A stretch of DNA of 64,000 bases from Neodiprion pinetum (Eukaryota; Arthropoda; Insecta; Hymenoptera; Diprionidae). Made by a program: the position numbers and the translations under genes. Shown here piece by piece: positions 10,104-21,004 of the stretch (its first letter is position 1; each line of letters begins with the position of its first letter). The stretch spans positions 13,479,193 through 13,543,192 of the forward strand of contig NC_060235.2 of assembly GCF_021155775.2 (NCBI RefSeq), in the 5' to 3' direction. A model generated the notes under the pieces. The model saw nothing but the letters and a program-made list of their open reading frames with translations, was not told the origin of the DNA and made no database searches.

Positions 10104-13100
10104 CTATTTTACATTTGGTGCGAAGCTAACCTTTGGTTTGCGCGCGAGGGTTCGAATAGCAGGTACCTGCTCCGGCGCTAAGAGATTTTCGATATCCTCT
10201 CTTACAAAATACGCAGGTTTTACATTTTCGATGCTTACGCTCCGAATTGTTCCGTTCACATCAATGTCGAAAATTCGATCGGACACGCGTTTAACAACTT
10301 TGTGCGGACCTGTGTACGGGTGCTCGAGCGACTTTTTTATCGTACTATTAACTCTAAGCCATACATGTGAGCAAGTGCTCAAATCTTTGTGAACAAAAAT
10401 GCGCTTCTTATGGCGATGCTCGACCGGAACAGGCTTAACCGCGCGCATGTGCTCGCGGAATTCTTCGAGAAAGATTTGCGGGTTCGGCGTGAAATCGTCA
10501 GAGAGAACGAATTCGCCAGGAATACGCAGTGTTGTTCCGTAAACGTATTCTGCCGGTGACGCGCCAGTGTCAAGAACATTTGATCGAAGACCAAGCATTA
10601 CAGTGGACAAAACGCGTGTCCAATTGCTTGTTTTGTGACACATTATGGCTGCTTTTAGGCATCTGTGCCAGCGCTCGATAAGGCCATTTGCGGCAGGATG
10701 ATATGGAGTCGTACGAATTTTCCTACAACCGGATAATTGCATAAGTGCAGTAAAAAGTTGACCTTCGAATTGGCCGCCCTGGTCACTTGTTACCGTTTCT
10801 GGTGCTCCAAAACGAGTGATCCAATGATCTATAAAAGCACGACAAACTGTTTCAGCTTCTATGTCTTTTAGCGGAGCGGCTTCCGTCCACCGCGAAAAAC
10901 GATCGATCATGGTAAGAAGATACCTGTAGCCATTGCTAATTGGCAAGGGTCCTACAATATCTATATGCACGTGTTTAAATCTACCGTCTGGCGCTACAAA
11001 TTCAGCGGGTGCGACATGCGTATGTCGTGAAACTTTCGACTGCTGACCTTCTAAACATTCTTTACACCACGTTGCGATATCTTTATGCATTTTAGGCCAA
11101 ACGTAGCGTTTGCGGATAACACGATCAGTTACCTTTGCACCCGGGTGCGCCTGAGTGTGGAAAAGATCGAAAACTTGTTTTCGTAAAGCTTTCGGTATTA
11201 CCGGTCTTAACGTTTCGCCTGCTAAATCGCAGAGAAGTGACGTGTGTGTTGGGCCCCACTGAATTCGCTTGAGATTAAGGGAAGATTCAGTGGATTCCAG
11301 AAGTTCTTTCAACTCTTCGTCGTTTTCTTGCAATTTTGCAAGTTCTTGCAAACTAAATTCAGTAGCAAGAGCGAGAGAGTCAACGCGCGATAAAGAATCG
11401 GCAACGACGATTTCTGGGCCTGGCAAATACAAAATTTTTGTCGAGAATTGCGAAAGAAACGAAAGTTGTCGAGTTTGACGAGGCGATTTCTTATCAGTAC
11501 GTTGCTGAAAAGCAAACGTAAGTGGTTTGTGATCTGTCACAAAAGTGAAGTCCCGAGCATCAAGAAAATACTTGAAGTACTTGGTGGCTTCAAAGAGAGC
11601 TGTTAGTTCTCGATCGTACGCGCTGTAATTACGTTGCGCTGGCGTGAACTTGCGTGAAAAGAAAGCAAGGGGTTTCCACGCGCCGTCGATCTTTTGCTCC
11701 AACGCGGCACCCATACCGACGTTGGATGCATCAGAGACTAATCTTGTTTCAGCTCCGTCTGAAGGATGAAACAAGAGAATAGCGTTTGCAATGCTGTTTT
11801 TAACATCGTTAAATGCTTTTTCTGACTCAGGCGTCCAAGCAATTGGTCGCTTGTCGTTCTTTTTAGAGTCTTTGAGAAAGTCATTTAACGGTGCTTGAAT
11901 CTGTGCAGCGTGTGGGATGTTGCGTCTATAAAAATTCGCGATCCCGAGGAAGCGTCTTAATTCTAATCTATTTTCCGGCTTGGGAAAATCGAGAATAGCA
12001 CGAACTTTCTCTTCGATTGGCTTGCAACCATTGCTGTTAATTAGATGTCCCAAAAATTCGATTTCTTCTTTTCCGAATTCGCATTTTGAGACGTTAATGA
12101 GCGCGCCTATGTCTTTAAGTCGACCACAAACTGTGCGCAAGTGCTCTTCATGCTGTTCAGCATTGTCGGAGGCGATGAGAATATCATCAATGTAAGCAAA
12201 TACGAAATCTAAATCGCCAAGAGCACGAAAAATGTGACGTTGAAACGTTTGACTTGCATTTTTCAAACCAAACGTCATACGCGTAAACTCGAATAATCCG
12301 AATGGTGTAGTTACTGCCGTTTTTGGGATATCTTTTTCGGCTATACGTATTTGATTGTACGCTTTATACAAATCAATTTTTGAAAATATGCGTTTACCGT
12401 GTAAATTTGCTGAAAAGTCATGCAAATGCGGTACCGAAAAGTTATCGGGCTCCGTAATTGCATTTAATCTACGACAGTCGCCGCAGATACGCCATGTCTT
12501 GTCTTTTTTAACAGTCATGTGAACTGGACTTGCATACTTGCTTTCAGAAATACGACAATGACCAAGTTTTAAAAGACGTTTAAAATCAGCTTTTGCGATT
12601 TTTAATTTTTCCGGCGATAAACGACGCAGGCGTTCGGCTACAGGCCTACCATTGGTTACGATGTGGTGGACAATGTCCTCCTCATCGTCGCCTGTTTGTG
12701 GGAGAGGTTTTGGTTCTGCTTTGCCTGTGATTTCAGGGAAGTCAGACAAAACTTTAGCGTACACGTCCGCGATTTCAACAACGTTAAATGAAAATGCTGC
12801 AACTTTTTTAACAACATCGCGGGTAAACGCATTTGTTTTTGGATCTATGAGCCTACTGTTTTTTAAATCGGGAAGTAAGCCATAGTGTTTTAGAAGATCG
12901 GCTCCTATAATTGGATGCGATACATCTGCAACGCAAAAGTTCCACGTAATCGGTCGTATTCCGAGGTGAAGAGTACGAAATTCGTTACCGTAAGTATCTA
13001 TACTCGTGTTGTTTGCAGCAAAAAGTTTAAAAGAATTCGGATTTTTATCAGCTGGGTTTCCAGCGGGTAAAAGCGATATTTCCGCGCCCGTGTCGATCAA

Positions 13101-13184
13101 GAAAGTCTCTGCAGTCGTTTGATCGAAAACGTGAAGTCGCGAGGAAAGTTGTTGTTGTTGAGTAATGACTTCTGAGGCAGATAG
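10104..13184 (-). CDS. pol: Gypsy pol: protease, reverse transcriptase, RNase H, integrase
   Basis: Polyprotein that copies element RNA into DNA and integrates it. The frame continues directly from gag after a UGA codon at 13187-13185, with no ATG of its own needed. Domains in order: aspartic protease (FLIDTGAEIS, near 13100); reverse transcriptase with FAYIDDILIAS about 300 residues further; RNase H with VSDASNVGMGAAL; integrase zinc finger of the H-H-C-C type (HTQAHPG ... CKEC); integrase core with acidic residues in HIDIVGPL, TSDQGGQF and NGLIERW. The C-terminal region ends at 10104. About 1,000 residues from the protease, normal for the clade, with no internal stop or frameshift. Expression probably depends on UGA readthrough. 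Confidence 0.93.
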   Translation of the reverse strand, partial: LSASEVITQQQQLSSRLHVFDQTTAETFLIDTGAEISLLPAGNPADKNPNSFKLFAANNTSIDTYGNEFRTLHLGIRPITWNFCVADVSHPIIGADLLKHYGLLPDLKNSRLIDPKTNAFTRDVVKKVAAFSFNVVEIADVYAKVLSDFPEITGKAEPKPLPQTGDDEEDIVHHIVTNGRPVAERLRRLSPEKLKIAKADFKRLLKLGHCRISESKYASPVHMTVKKDKTWRICGDCRRLNAITEPDNFSVPHLHDFSANLHGKRIFSKIDLYKAYNQIRIAEKDIPKTAVTTPFGLFEFTRMTFGLKNASQTFQRHIFRALGDLDFVFAYIDDILIASDNAEQHEEHLRTVCGRLKDIGALINVSKCEFGKEEIEFLGHLINSNGCKPIEEKVRAILDFPKPENRLELRRFLGIANFYRRNIPHAAQIQAPLNDFLKDSKKNDKRPIAWTPESEKAFNDVKNSIANAILLFHPSDGAETRLVSDASNVGMGAALEQKIDGAWKPLAFFSRKFTPAQRNYSAYDRELTALFEATKYFKYFLDARDFTFVTDHKPLTFAFQQRTDKKSPRQTRQLSFLSQFSTKILYLPGPEIVVADSLSRVDSLALATEFSLQELAKLQENDEELKELLESTESSLNLKRIQWGPTHTSLLCDLAGETLRPVIPKALRKQVFDLFHTQAHPGAKVTDRVIRKRYVWPKMHKDIATWCKECLEGQQSKVSRHTHVAPAEFVAPDGRFKHVHIDIVGPLPISNGYRYLLTMIDRFSRWTEAAPLKDIEAETVCRAFIDHWITRFGAPETVTSDQGGQFEGQLFTALMQLSGCRKIRTTPYHPAANGLIERWHRCLKAAIMCHKTSNWTRVLSTVMLGLRSNVLDTGASPAEYVYGTTLRIPGEFVLSDDFTPNPQIFLEEFREHMRAVKPVPVEHRHKKRIFVHKDLSTCSHVWLRVNSTIKKSLEHPYTGPHKVVKRVSDRIFDIDVNGTIRSVSIENVKPAYFVREDIENLLAPEQVPAIRTLARKPKVSFAPNVK

Positions 13185-14078
13185 TCATTGCCCATTTTCT
13201 GGGTTGTCTACCCATTTGCATGGCTTTTCGTTGGTGCCACGACAGAATTTCGCCTTCTTTCCGAATTTCAGGTGTGTCCAACACAAATCTTTGTTGCTAT
13301 TGCGATTTTTGGAAGGAGCACGATCGCGACTTTTTGAGCGAAACGTTTTTTCGAGAGAATTAACTTTCGTCGCGAGATTCGTTAAATCTTTGCGAATTTG
13401 TTCAAGCGTACTTGTGAGATCGTTCGTTTGTGGAACTGATTGCGCTGTTGATGCCGCGGAAACAAACTGAGGCGAGTTATACATAATTTCGTTAGCCAAA
13501 TCAGCGGCTTTGGCTAAATCATCGTTGCTTTCGTAAGTGTTTGTAACTAATATGCCTCGAATTGTTGGCTGTAGATGATCTAAAAATATCGATTTGATTG
13601 CAGTTTCATCAAGCCGGTTATCTACGTTGAGACTACGTATTCCGTTAAGTATCAACGATGGCTTTCCATCGGTTAGGACTTGTCCTTTTAACAGTTGACG
13701 TAAACGCGCTTCAGAGGAAGCTGAATACGCTGAAATCAGCCTTTCTTTTATTCTCACATACGGATCTGCTATATTAGCATCGGTGACGATGTCGCGACAC
13801 GTTTGACCGATCTCATAATCGAGAGCACCTAAAACGTAATCTGCTTTTGTCCTATCAACCGTTATATGCGCGTTACGGAACGAGGCTTCAATTTGTAGGA
13901 ACCAGTAAGCTGGATCGTTTCGAAAGAACGGCGGAAGTTTCGGAACTCGCATTGCTTCGATTTGCGGTCGTGGTGCAGGAATTTCTTGTTGTACCTGCCC
14001 CGCTTGAAGCTGACCTAACTGCTCTTGTAGCTGAGCAATTTGCGCTTGTGCCGCAGCAAGTGCAGCCGCGTCTCCCAT
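13185..14078 (-). CDS. gag: Gypsy gag with C-H-C-C finger
   Basis: Structural protein of the retrotransposon particle, 297 codons. It opens with an alanine/glutamine-rich coiled segment (MGDAAALAAAQ...), followed by the LPPFFRNDPAYWFLQIEASF block typical of this gag family, and ends with a CWTHLKFGKKAKFC ... C finger, which matches the unusual C-H-C-C arrangement reported for CsRn1 relatives rather than the standard CCHC knuckle. It ends CAA-TGA-CTA; downstream codons continue in the same frame into protease. ATG at 14078 is the first in frame and sits about 1.06 kb inside the 5' LTR edge. Confidence 0.9.
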   Translation of the reverse strand: MGDAAALAAAQAQIAQLQEQLGQLQAGQVQQEIPAPRPQIEAMRVPKLPPFFRNDPAYWFLQIEASFRNAHITVDRTKADYVLGALDYEIGQTCRDIVTDANIADPYVRIKERLISAYSASSEARLRQLLKGQVLTDGKPSLILNGIRSLNVDNRLDETAIKSIFLDHLQPTIRGILVTNTYESNDDLAKAADLANEIMYNSPQFVSAASTAQSVPQTNDLTSTLEQIRKDLTNLATKVNSLEKTFRSKSRDRAPSKNRNSNKDLCWTHLKFGKKAKFCRGTNEKPCKWVDNPENGQ

Positions 14079-15142
14079 TTTTGTGACGGAAAAATAAAAC
14101 CTAACTTACGCTTACGAGCGTATTACAATGAAACAAGCAAAGCCTAGGTACGCCGCAGGCGTCTCACAAAAATGATAAAAAACTAGGTTTTTAATTTTTA
14201 TTTTAACGCGCTAAATTTTAACAATATACTTATTTGTTCAAATATCGATTCACTTTGTTTCGATTCAATACGAAAAACTAAAAGATTCAGTTGTACGTTT
14301 TTTATTTTCAAAGAAAAAAGTTTTTAATTTAAAATTAAATTGTGTCAGTGACAAAGATATCGAAATAGTCGATTTCTAAGTAAAAAGATATCTTATCTCT
14401 TTGACTTTCGAAAGAAAGCTTCTCGATTCTCGCTAAACGTAAATACGTTTTCGGTTACGCGAAGAAATTCGAGCTAACTCTGCGTGTACGTGACGTGTTC
14501 AAGCGCGCGGCTCACTAATGTAAACAATTGATGCCTCTTATCCCGAGAATTCGACGAGTTATAACCTGACACTTGTTTGTTCGAGTTTTGCTCTCGATTA
14601 TTTTTTTTTATTCGCGCGCACGCAGTAAATACCTTAAAACAAAGATGATCAGCGATGTTGATTCACGATGTCCAGGATGCGAGCTGTCCTTGGCTCGCTG
14701 AAGACGATGTTGGTGGCGTTAAATCGATGAAATCCTCCAAGAAAAATCGCGTTGACACCACGGCAATGCTGCGATGAAAACTACGCTGTTGGCTGCGTCG
14801 AAACGGGCTGCAAAAGCACGTTGATCGGCTGGTGCCTCGATGATGACGGCTGCGGGACTTGGCGCGCTTACGCCTTGAAGATGAAGTCGATTTGCAGACC
14901 GGGCGTGCTCTCTCGCACACCGATGTTGAATGGAGAAATCCAGGAGACTGGCAGGCAAGCACTGTGCCAATGCCGATGTTGAGAAGTTTTTCTCAAAAGC
15001 TGCTCTCTTTTTGTTGAGAAGAGCGAGCAACGAGTGGTAACTAGATGAGAATCGTCTTTCTTTGTGTGACGATGTTGGCTGGACTTTTGTCGATTTTTTG
15101 AATCGATGAACCAGCCTGACGCTGCTAAACACACGCTTTTTT
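14079..15142 (-). other. Untranslated leader of the CsRn1-type element
   Basis: Between primer site and gag. ORF-like stretches here (for example 15225-14719 and 14962-14663) show no recognisable domain and overlap the LTR, so I do not call them. The leader is long for the clade and may hold packaging or translation signals. Confidence 0.6.
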
Positions 15143-15158
15143 GACAGTCGGGTCACCA
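15143..15158 (-). other. Primer-binding site, tRNA-Trp-like
   Basis: One base inside the 5' LTR the minus strand reads TGGTGACCCGACTGTC. The start TGG pairs with the CCA tail of a tRNA, and TGGTGACCC(C)GAC agrees with the tRNA-Trp primer known for CsRn1-clade elements, with one C fewer. Confidence 0.7.
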
Positions 15159-15159
15159 A

Positions 15160-15442
15160 TGTGGGTGGAGAAGGTGGTGAAGTTGTCCACTTAGTTGATA
15201 GCAGGCCCACTCCTGCTGTGTTCAATGAGAAGGTGTACTCACATAATTAACACTTTGGTTAATAGTAACAAAGGAATTTATTAAAGATATAAAGAGTACA
15301 AGAGATGTGTAAAGCTTAAGCGTCGACACGTAATTGCCCCGCGAGAGTCACCATGTTCCCCTCTCGCCTTCTTGGCTTTCTCCTACTTCGCCGCTACTCC
15401 CACTCTAGCGCTTAGAGAGACACAGAGTATCTATACCCCACA
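15160..15442 (-). repeat. 5' LTR of CsRn1-type element
   Basis: 283 bp, pairs with 9661-9943. Followed by the second GGCG target copy at 15443-15446. Confidence 0.93.
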
Positions 15443-15608
15443 GGCGAAGCATAGTTGTGCACCCACCGGTGATGTCCAGTACTACACATGCGTGAGTCGT
15501 TCCAGTTGTATGTGTGTACCGGTAAACGCGAAGAGTCCGCGTCAATTTCGCGAAAGACAGTGCCGGAAGTTTCCGACAAGAATAAAACGCGTGCAAGAGC
15601 GAAAAAAA

Positions 15609-16112
15609 TAATAACTAATAAAAAATATAAACAATCTTAAGAACAATAAGTGTACGCGCGTAATGATAAATATTCCATAATCACCACGCCGGCGTGCCGG
15701 GAGGTAATTTGAGGTTCGACACGGACGCGAAGAGCCCGCGCGAATTCCCAACACGTGCAAATTCGTTACAGGGCGAGAAATAATTACAGGTTTTCAATAA
15801 AATCCATCAAAAATCGAAAGTAAATAATAACTAATAAAAAACAAAAAGAATCTTGAAAATAATAAGTGTACGCGCGTAATATAATCATTCCATAATCACC
15901 ACGCCGGCGTGCTGGAAGGTAATTTGAGGTTAGACGCGTTCGCGACACGTGCGAAGTCGTCAGAGTGCGAGAAATAAATTTTTTCAGTAAAATCCGTAAT
16001 AAACTGAACGAAAAACGAAGGAATCAGTGAAATAAAAAGTTTAGACTCATAATAGAGTGTTACAAATAAAATATTCAATCACAATTGCGATCACTGGCGT
16101 GAAAGGAAATTT
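15609..16112 (+). repeat. Tandemly duplicated first exon/leader units
   Basis: Two good copies (about 15609-15716 and 15825-15933) share AATAAGTGTACGCGCGTAAT and CACGCCGGCGTG, and end in GGTAATTTGAGGTT. A third, diverged unit ends at 16112 in GGAAATTTGAG followed by GTGAGTAC, a proper splice donor. The earlier units carry GAG|GTTCGA and GAG|GTTAGA at the same place, so only the third keeps a strong donor. The last unit is probably the non-coding first exon of the gene that starts at 16209. Confidence 0.6.
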
Positions 16113-16207
16113 GAGGTGAGTACAAATTTATGCTCCTAGATCTAATAAACATCCTTTCCTAATTTTCTTGTCATTCTTTTGCTAATTTCGTTTCTTTTTA
16201 CTTTTAG

Positions 16208-18190
16208 GATGGCTGAAACCACAAAAAAATATCATTTTGCGGTGATTGAGTTTGAGGAAAAGTGCGAAGGGGACGAGCCCAGCTTCGACGTAGTTCCCAA
16301 GTCGTGGCTGTTCGAAGAAGAGTCAACGATTCAGTGTTTCTATCCGAAAAAGGGAACGATCCACAAAATTAGAAAATGGGCATCCGAAAAGAAGTCACCA
16401 GAGAAAAACTGGGGGATATACAGAGTCGCGAGGATCGTCTGCGAAGCGAGTAAGTGTCTAAGTCTATTTCAGTGTATATATTCATATTTTTTTTTGCAAT
16501 CAGCGTCAAAGTCCTTATGCATAAAGACCTTGGCGTGAGCATAGTTGCACTGTGTTTGCACCAAGAGAGACGCCCAATATCACAGGGCATCGGTGACAAG
16601 ATGCTCCGCAACGAGAATCTTTTTGCTCAAAATATACAATGCTTTGTGATTGAAGCGTGTCTCGGATATAATAGTTAATAATAAAGAAATAATGATAATG
16701 ATTGAGAAAAATTAATCATCTTATTTAGAGACGTGGCAGCGTCTTGACGCCAAGTAACTAAGAATCTTAGCGCTATTTCCCTTGACGCACCAATTGTTTG
16801 TAATTTTCGTCCTTCTGTATTTTGATTTTTTTTTTACAGAGAATTGGGAACAGGATTTACGGCGGCTTAATAGGACTCTTGAACCTCCAAAAAACTCGAC
16901 AGACATCGACAATAGGGAAAGTCAGGCTATCCACGAGTTGGTCAGAATTATCAGCGAAGAAGATATGGGTCGAACTCTCCAAGAAAAGCAACCTCTCCCT
17001 TTCATAGGAGACGAAACTTTGCTGAACAATTTAATCCTTGGTAAGTATTTTGGTGTTTGATATTATCCGACAATTCGTAAAATCCAATTTAACACTACTG
17101 CAGTACATATTTATTACAATTTTTTTTCAGAGGACGCAACAAACATCACGATCGTGCCGGAGCCGAACAATAATACTAGTATGTATTTAAAAATTCTCAG
17201 TGACAAAAAAAAGCTCCTTCAAGACTAGAAATTAATAGAAGTTCTTATCAATAATATTAATAAATTGATATTGTCCACAGAAATACTGAAAGATTTCAAC
17301 GCTGCTTTGGAGGAAATGGAGGATCGCATCGTCAAGGTGATCAAATCTCAGAAAAGATCTCTCCAATACGACATCGATAAAAAGATCGATGAGTTGAAAT
17401 TCATGCTGTCCGCATGTGTCCCAATCTGGAGACGGTCGACAATGGCAATGGCGAAAATGATGTGCGAGCTCAACTCAGAGTCACCATGCCCATCAAAACC
17501 CTCGAAGAATTTCAAGCCTTCAACGACATTTTGGCATGTTCGACAGAAAAACGAGAGTCTTTGGTATCTATTTAACGAATTACCATTAAACAAATGTAAT
17601 AAATTCAAGATTCTGTTCTTCATTTTATATAAGAAGAAATATGAAGAAAATGTAAAGAAAAATTCGCTGACGTTTAACATGTGATATATTAAATTTCCAA
17701 TGATCAATTTTTTCCAAGTGCGTCTAGATTCAGTCGTGTTTCGTTTATAATGAATTGTAAAAAAAAATGCGTCTAGGAATATGTTTGCAGATATAGCCCG
17801 AAAGGCTATAAACAATATTAAATAAACGAAACTCGACTTCAATTAACACTTGTTGAGATGAGGGAACTTGAAAATTGGAAATTAAATATATCAAATTCTA
17901 GACATCGGAAAATTTTTCTTCATAGGGAAAAATTGATAGTTTCCATGTCAAGAACATTTATCATGTGTGATTGTTTCCATTTTCAATCAATATACATTTT
18001 TTTCTAATTTTTTTTTATTTTAATTTTTTTTTCTTTAGAAAAATATGATCCAATTTGTGATTAGCGGTAATAGTAATTTCCGAACAGCTCTGAATCGAGC
18101 TTTACTAGCAATTTTGGAGAAGGAAGTGCAACTTTGATACAGCGGATGCAGTAGGCAAACGAAAAACCAGCCTGGAAAACTTCCCTTCAT
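16208..18190 (+). pseudogene. DUF4806-like multi-exon gene, one frameshift and one internal TGA
   Basis: Exons by GT-AG and frame: 16208-16449 (ATG 16209), 16840-17040, 17131-17178, 17281 to about 17562, then 18036 onward; phases match across the joins. Exon 1 gives the N-terminal module of these insect proteins (FAVIEFEEK, VVPKSWLF, TIQCFYPKK, NWGIYRVARIV). The middle is acidic, then a coiled coil (NAALEEMEDRIVKVI, about 17295-17340). The last part is the DUF4806 start (MPIKTLEEFQAF), continued after the intron by IQFVISGNSNFRTALNRALL. Lesions: a frame change between about 17400 and 17450, and TGA at 18135-18137 followed in frame by YSGCSRQTKNQPGK, which belongs to the domain. Family function is unknown. 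It may be a pseudogene, or the lesions may be sequence errors. Confidence 0.62.
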
Positions 18191-18326
18191 AAAAACTGTG
18201 GTTTTTATTTGAATAAAAGGTAAAATAAAAATAAATTAACGATTTCTCAATCTACTAACTTCACAATTGAATTCATTGTCATAAGAACACAAGAATTAAC
18301 AACTATTAACAATTTTACATTTACAG

Positions 18327-18526
18327 ATGTGTTCCTGTCAAGATTTGCCAACGATGTGCCCAATATCCAAACGCTGGTTTCGAACGTGAGTCGCTGGCTC
18401 GCAGGCGCAGGAGACAGAGATGGTGGCCGAGCCCTTCGCCTTTCTGTTCCAAGTATCGAAGAAATAGAGAATCCTCCTCGTCCTCGGCTGCAAAATCTTC
18501 AGAATTTTAACAATAATAATGAATAA
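18327..18526 (+). other. Possible further 3' exon
   Basis: A TTTACAG acceptor at 18326 precedes an open stretch ending in TAA at 18526 (VFLSRFANDVPNIQTL ..., then a proline/arginine- and asparagine-rich tail). A donor-like AAAAG|GTAAAA lies at about 18219. It could be an alternative last exon of the DUF4806-like gene. No domain recognised. Confidence 0.35.
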
Positions 18527-18534
18527 CAGTTATA

Positions 18535-18965
18535 GTGACAAAGTAAAAAAACGACTGAAGAGAAAAAACACTCGAAAAAAAGTTTCATTTTTGTTTTTAA
18601 AAATTTAAAATTTTATTTAATTGATTAATTTAAATTAAGAGAATTTTTTTCAAGTTCGCGTAATTACGGAAACATTTACTTATTTGTTGCAATGTGTTGC
18701 CCAATACTTTTCCTTCCACAAATATTTATTTTTGTTTAACTATTTAATTCAAGTAATTGCAGAGATTGTTTTAAGCTTATATGTTAGTTGACGAATTTGT
18801 GATAATTAGTGCTAAAAGCGTAAGAGTGACAGGGTAAAAAAACTCAAGAGAAAAAGACTCGAAAAAAATATTTTATTTTTATTTCAAAAGATGTTGAATT
18901 TAAATTAATTATTTAATTGAAGCCAAAAGATTTTTTTTAAGTTTACGTTATTACGAAAACAATTT
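18535..18965. repeat. Diverged direct duplication of about 290 bp spacing
   Basis: The stretches 18535-18672 and 18826-18960 align (GTGACA...GTAAAAAAAC, ACTCGAAAAAAA, TTATTTAATTGA, TACGAAAAC) and are both AT-rich. No coding content. Confidence 0.55.
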
Positions 18966-20900
18966 TCATTTACTTACCGTCATGTCACTAAGGCGTTGCA
19001 TTGCTCATTACTTCTCTTTAAATATTAAACTTTGTTTAACCATAAATATTTATTATGAGAACGATAATTATAATGGTTATATCCCTTGTTACCAAAATAA
19101 AATCTAATTTATCGCATTGTGGGATAATTTTTTTTCATCTTTATAACCGGCAGACATTCTCCACAGCAATCGGCACGAGGATTGACATAATGTGATAACG
19201 GTATTCAAAACGATGCTGGTTAACTAATGGCCAACCATATTGTCAAGCGTTGGCCCATTAACATTATTAACGCTGACTCGACTGTTTCTTAACCATTGGC
19301 ATGATACAATCGTTGACCGATGTATTGACAACGGTTGGGCCGTGCTTATGGCCCCAGTACTCATTCAACGATGGCCCAGTGAAATTCCCAAGCGTTGCAA
19401 GCTTGGCAGATGCAATTGGCATTTTCCTGGACCAGTGTTGTGCCAAGCGTACGAGTTTTCTAGGGTAGTTGCTTGAAAGTGGCGATGATCTTTGTACGAG
19501 TGATAAATTAAATAGGCAGATAACAGTGAATATTAGAGATGTCACTATTTTGGCCGTATCACCTGTTGATGGAACAAAATTTCATTGTTATTTCTAATGT
19601 TCGAAATAATAAAAGTGATCAAATAAAGTATCCCTACCTACCTGCTGCGTTTCTTCCAAGCACCCAACATTTAAACAGATTTCTCATTTCAGTCGAATAA
19701 AGCCAATTTTCAAAGAGCATTAGCATCAACTTTCCGAGTCACTATCTCGACTGTTTGAGATTCTAACCTCAAAAATTCGTTTGTACTACATCGCCGCCAG
19801 AAACAGAGTTTGACAGCTGAAACTCGGAGTGGCCAGCCTACCCGAGGAGCCGATAAAACTCGCGCATGCGCATTGTATGTTTAGTTCCAAGAGATTGTCC
19901 CGGTATGTATGTATTACCTGCTCCTGCGACGCCGTAAACAGAATGTTATAATATGTGTATTTCGGACGGATACACCATTCCGTAAAAATGCGACAGAATG
20001 AACTTACCGGAACGCGGATTCGGGTGACTTTTCCGTCTAATCTGTTCCGCTATTACAGATATCGGCGATCCGACCTTACATGAGACTGCATCATGAGGCT
20101 TCGGTATTCATTTGGGAAATAATAGTCTGAAGGTTGGAAATATTATCTAGTCATCGATATAAAACGGCGTTAGAACTTGCGATCGGAAGTAGCTGCTAGT
20201 GACAATCGATACACTAGTTTAACTTGTGAGGAATATATTATCTTTCAGAAAAATATGACCAAAGACTTGAAAACTAACGTTAAATCGGAAATGTTCTTCC
20301 AAACTGATTACAAATTACAGTTTCCAGTGTTATTTCTGTATGTGGAAAAAATCATCTTGAGGTCGTGCCCATAACAGAATGAAAAATATCGGTTTTTAAT
20401 TTTTTTTACGATGACACGCTTTTAGGAAAAATCTGAAACAATTTCAGAGAATTACAAAAAACCAGGCGTTCAAACTGTCGAAAAGAGAAAGTGGCCACTT
20501 GCTAGAACCCACTGAAAAACAGCAATCTAAACGATCAAGAATTTTTAGACGCTCGAGTTTGCTATCGAAAAATCTGAAAAAAATCCTTGACATCTGTACA
20601 AATGTCTGCTAGATTTGTGATGTTTTTCATAACTTTCGGAGTTAAAATAACGAATTTAACGCAAAAAGACTGAAAATCGCGTTTTTTTTGCGATAACTTT
20701 GAGGAAAATGGAGTAGAAGGCTAGATTGGGATGGGTCAATCATTCATCAATAGCAAGCAGGTCACTTGCAGAATCCATTCCGAGCAGGGGGATTTTTGGC
20801 ATGCTTATTCGGCTATGCCCTTTGCGACAACTTTTAGACTAGATGTTCTTAATTCGCCATTATGTGAGGAAGTGTCTTCTTTTTCGGAAGTGCGATTTTA
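18966..20900. other. Gene-free interval
   Basis: No supported gene. At 19200-19460 the words GCGTTGGCCC, TGGCCA and CAACGATGGCCC recur in both orientations, suggesting a worn small DNA transposon. The remainder is AT-rich; ORFs up to 65 codons show nothing recognisable. Confidence 0.4.
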
Positions 20901-21004
20901 ATTGAGTGTCGAGAGTATAAATCTTGGCGTTGTGATTAGATAAGAAAAACCTCGAGAAAACAAGATAGAGTCATAGTCGTTTAGTGTGTTAAGACCGCGT
21001 AATT

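Larger units (their letters stand above)
9661..15442 (-). mobile_element. CsRn1-type Ty3/gypsy LTR retrotransposon
   Basis: Complete element of 5,782 bp in minus orientation: 5' LTR (15160-15442), primer-binding site (15143-15158), leader, gag (14078-13185), pol (13184-10104), polypurine tract (9944-9955) and 3' LTR (9661-9943). The target duplication is GGCG at 9657-9660 and 15443-15446. The LTRs show a single visible difference (GAGAGACAGA versus GAGACACAGA), so insertion is recent. Assignment to the CsRn1 clade rests on the C-H-C-C gag finger, the tRNA-Trp-like primer site and the 4-bp duplication. It interrupts the CACTA-like relic. Confidence 0.93.

Noticed and set aside
14663..15225. 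ORFs on the minus strand between LTR and gag
   Set aside because: They overlap the LTR and leader, show no domain, and are not conserved features of the clade.
18135..18137. Selenocysteine UGA in the DUF4806-like gene
   Set aside because: No SECIS-like structure noticed downstream, the family is not a known selenoprotein, and a frameshift is also present.
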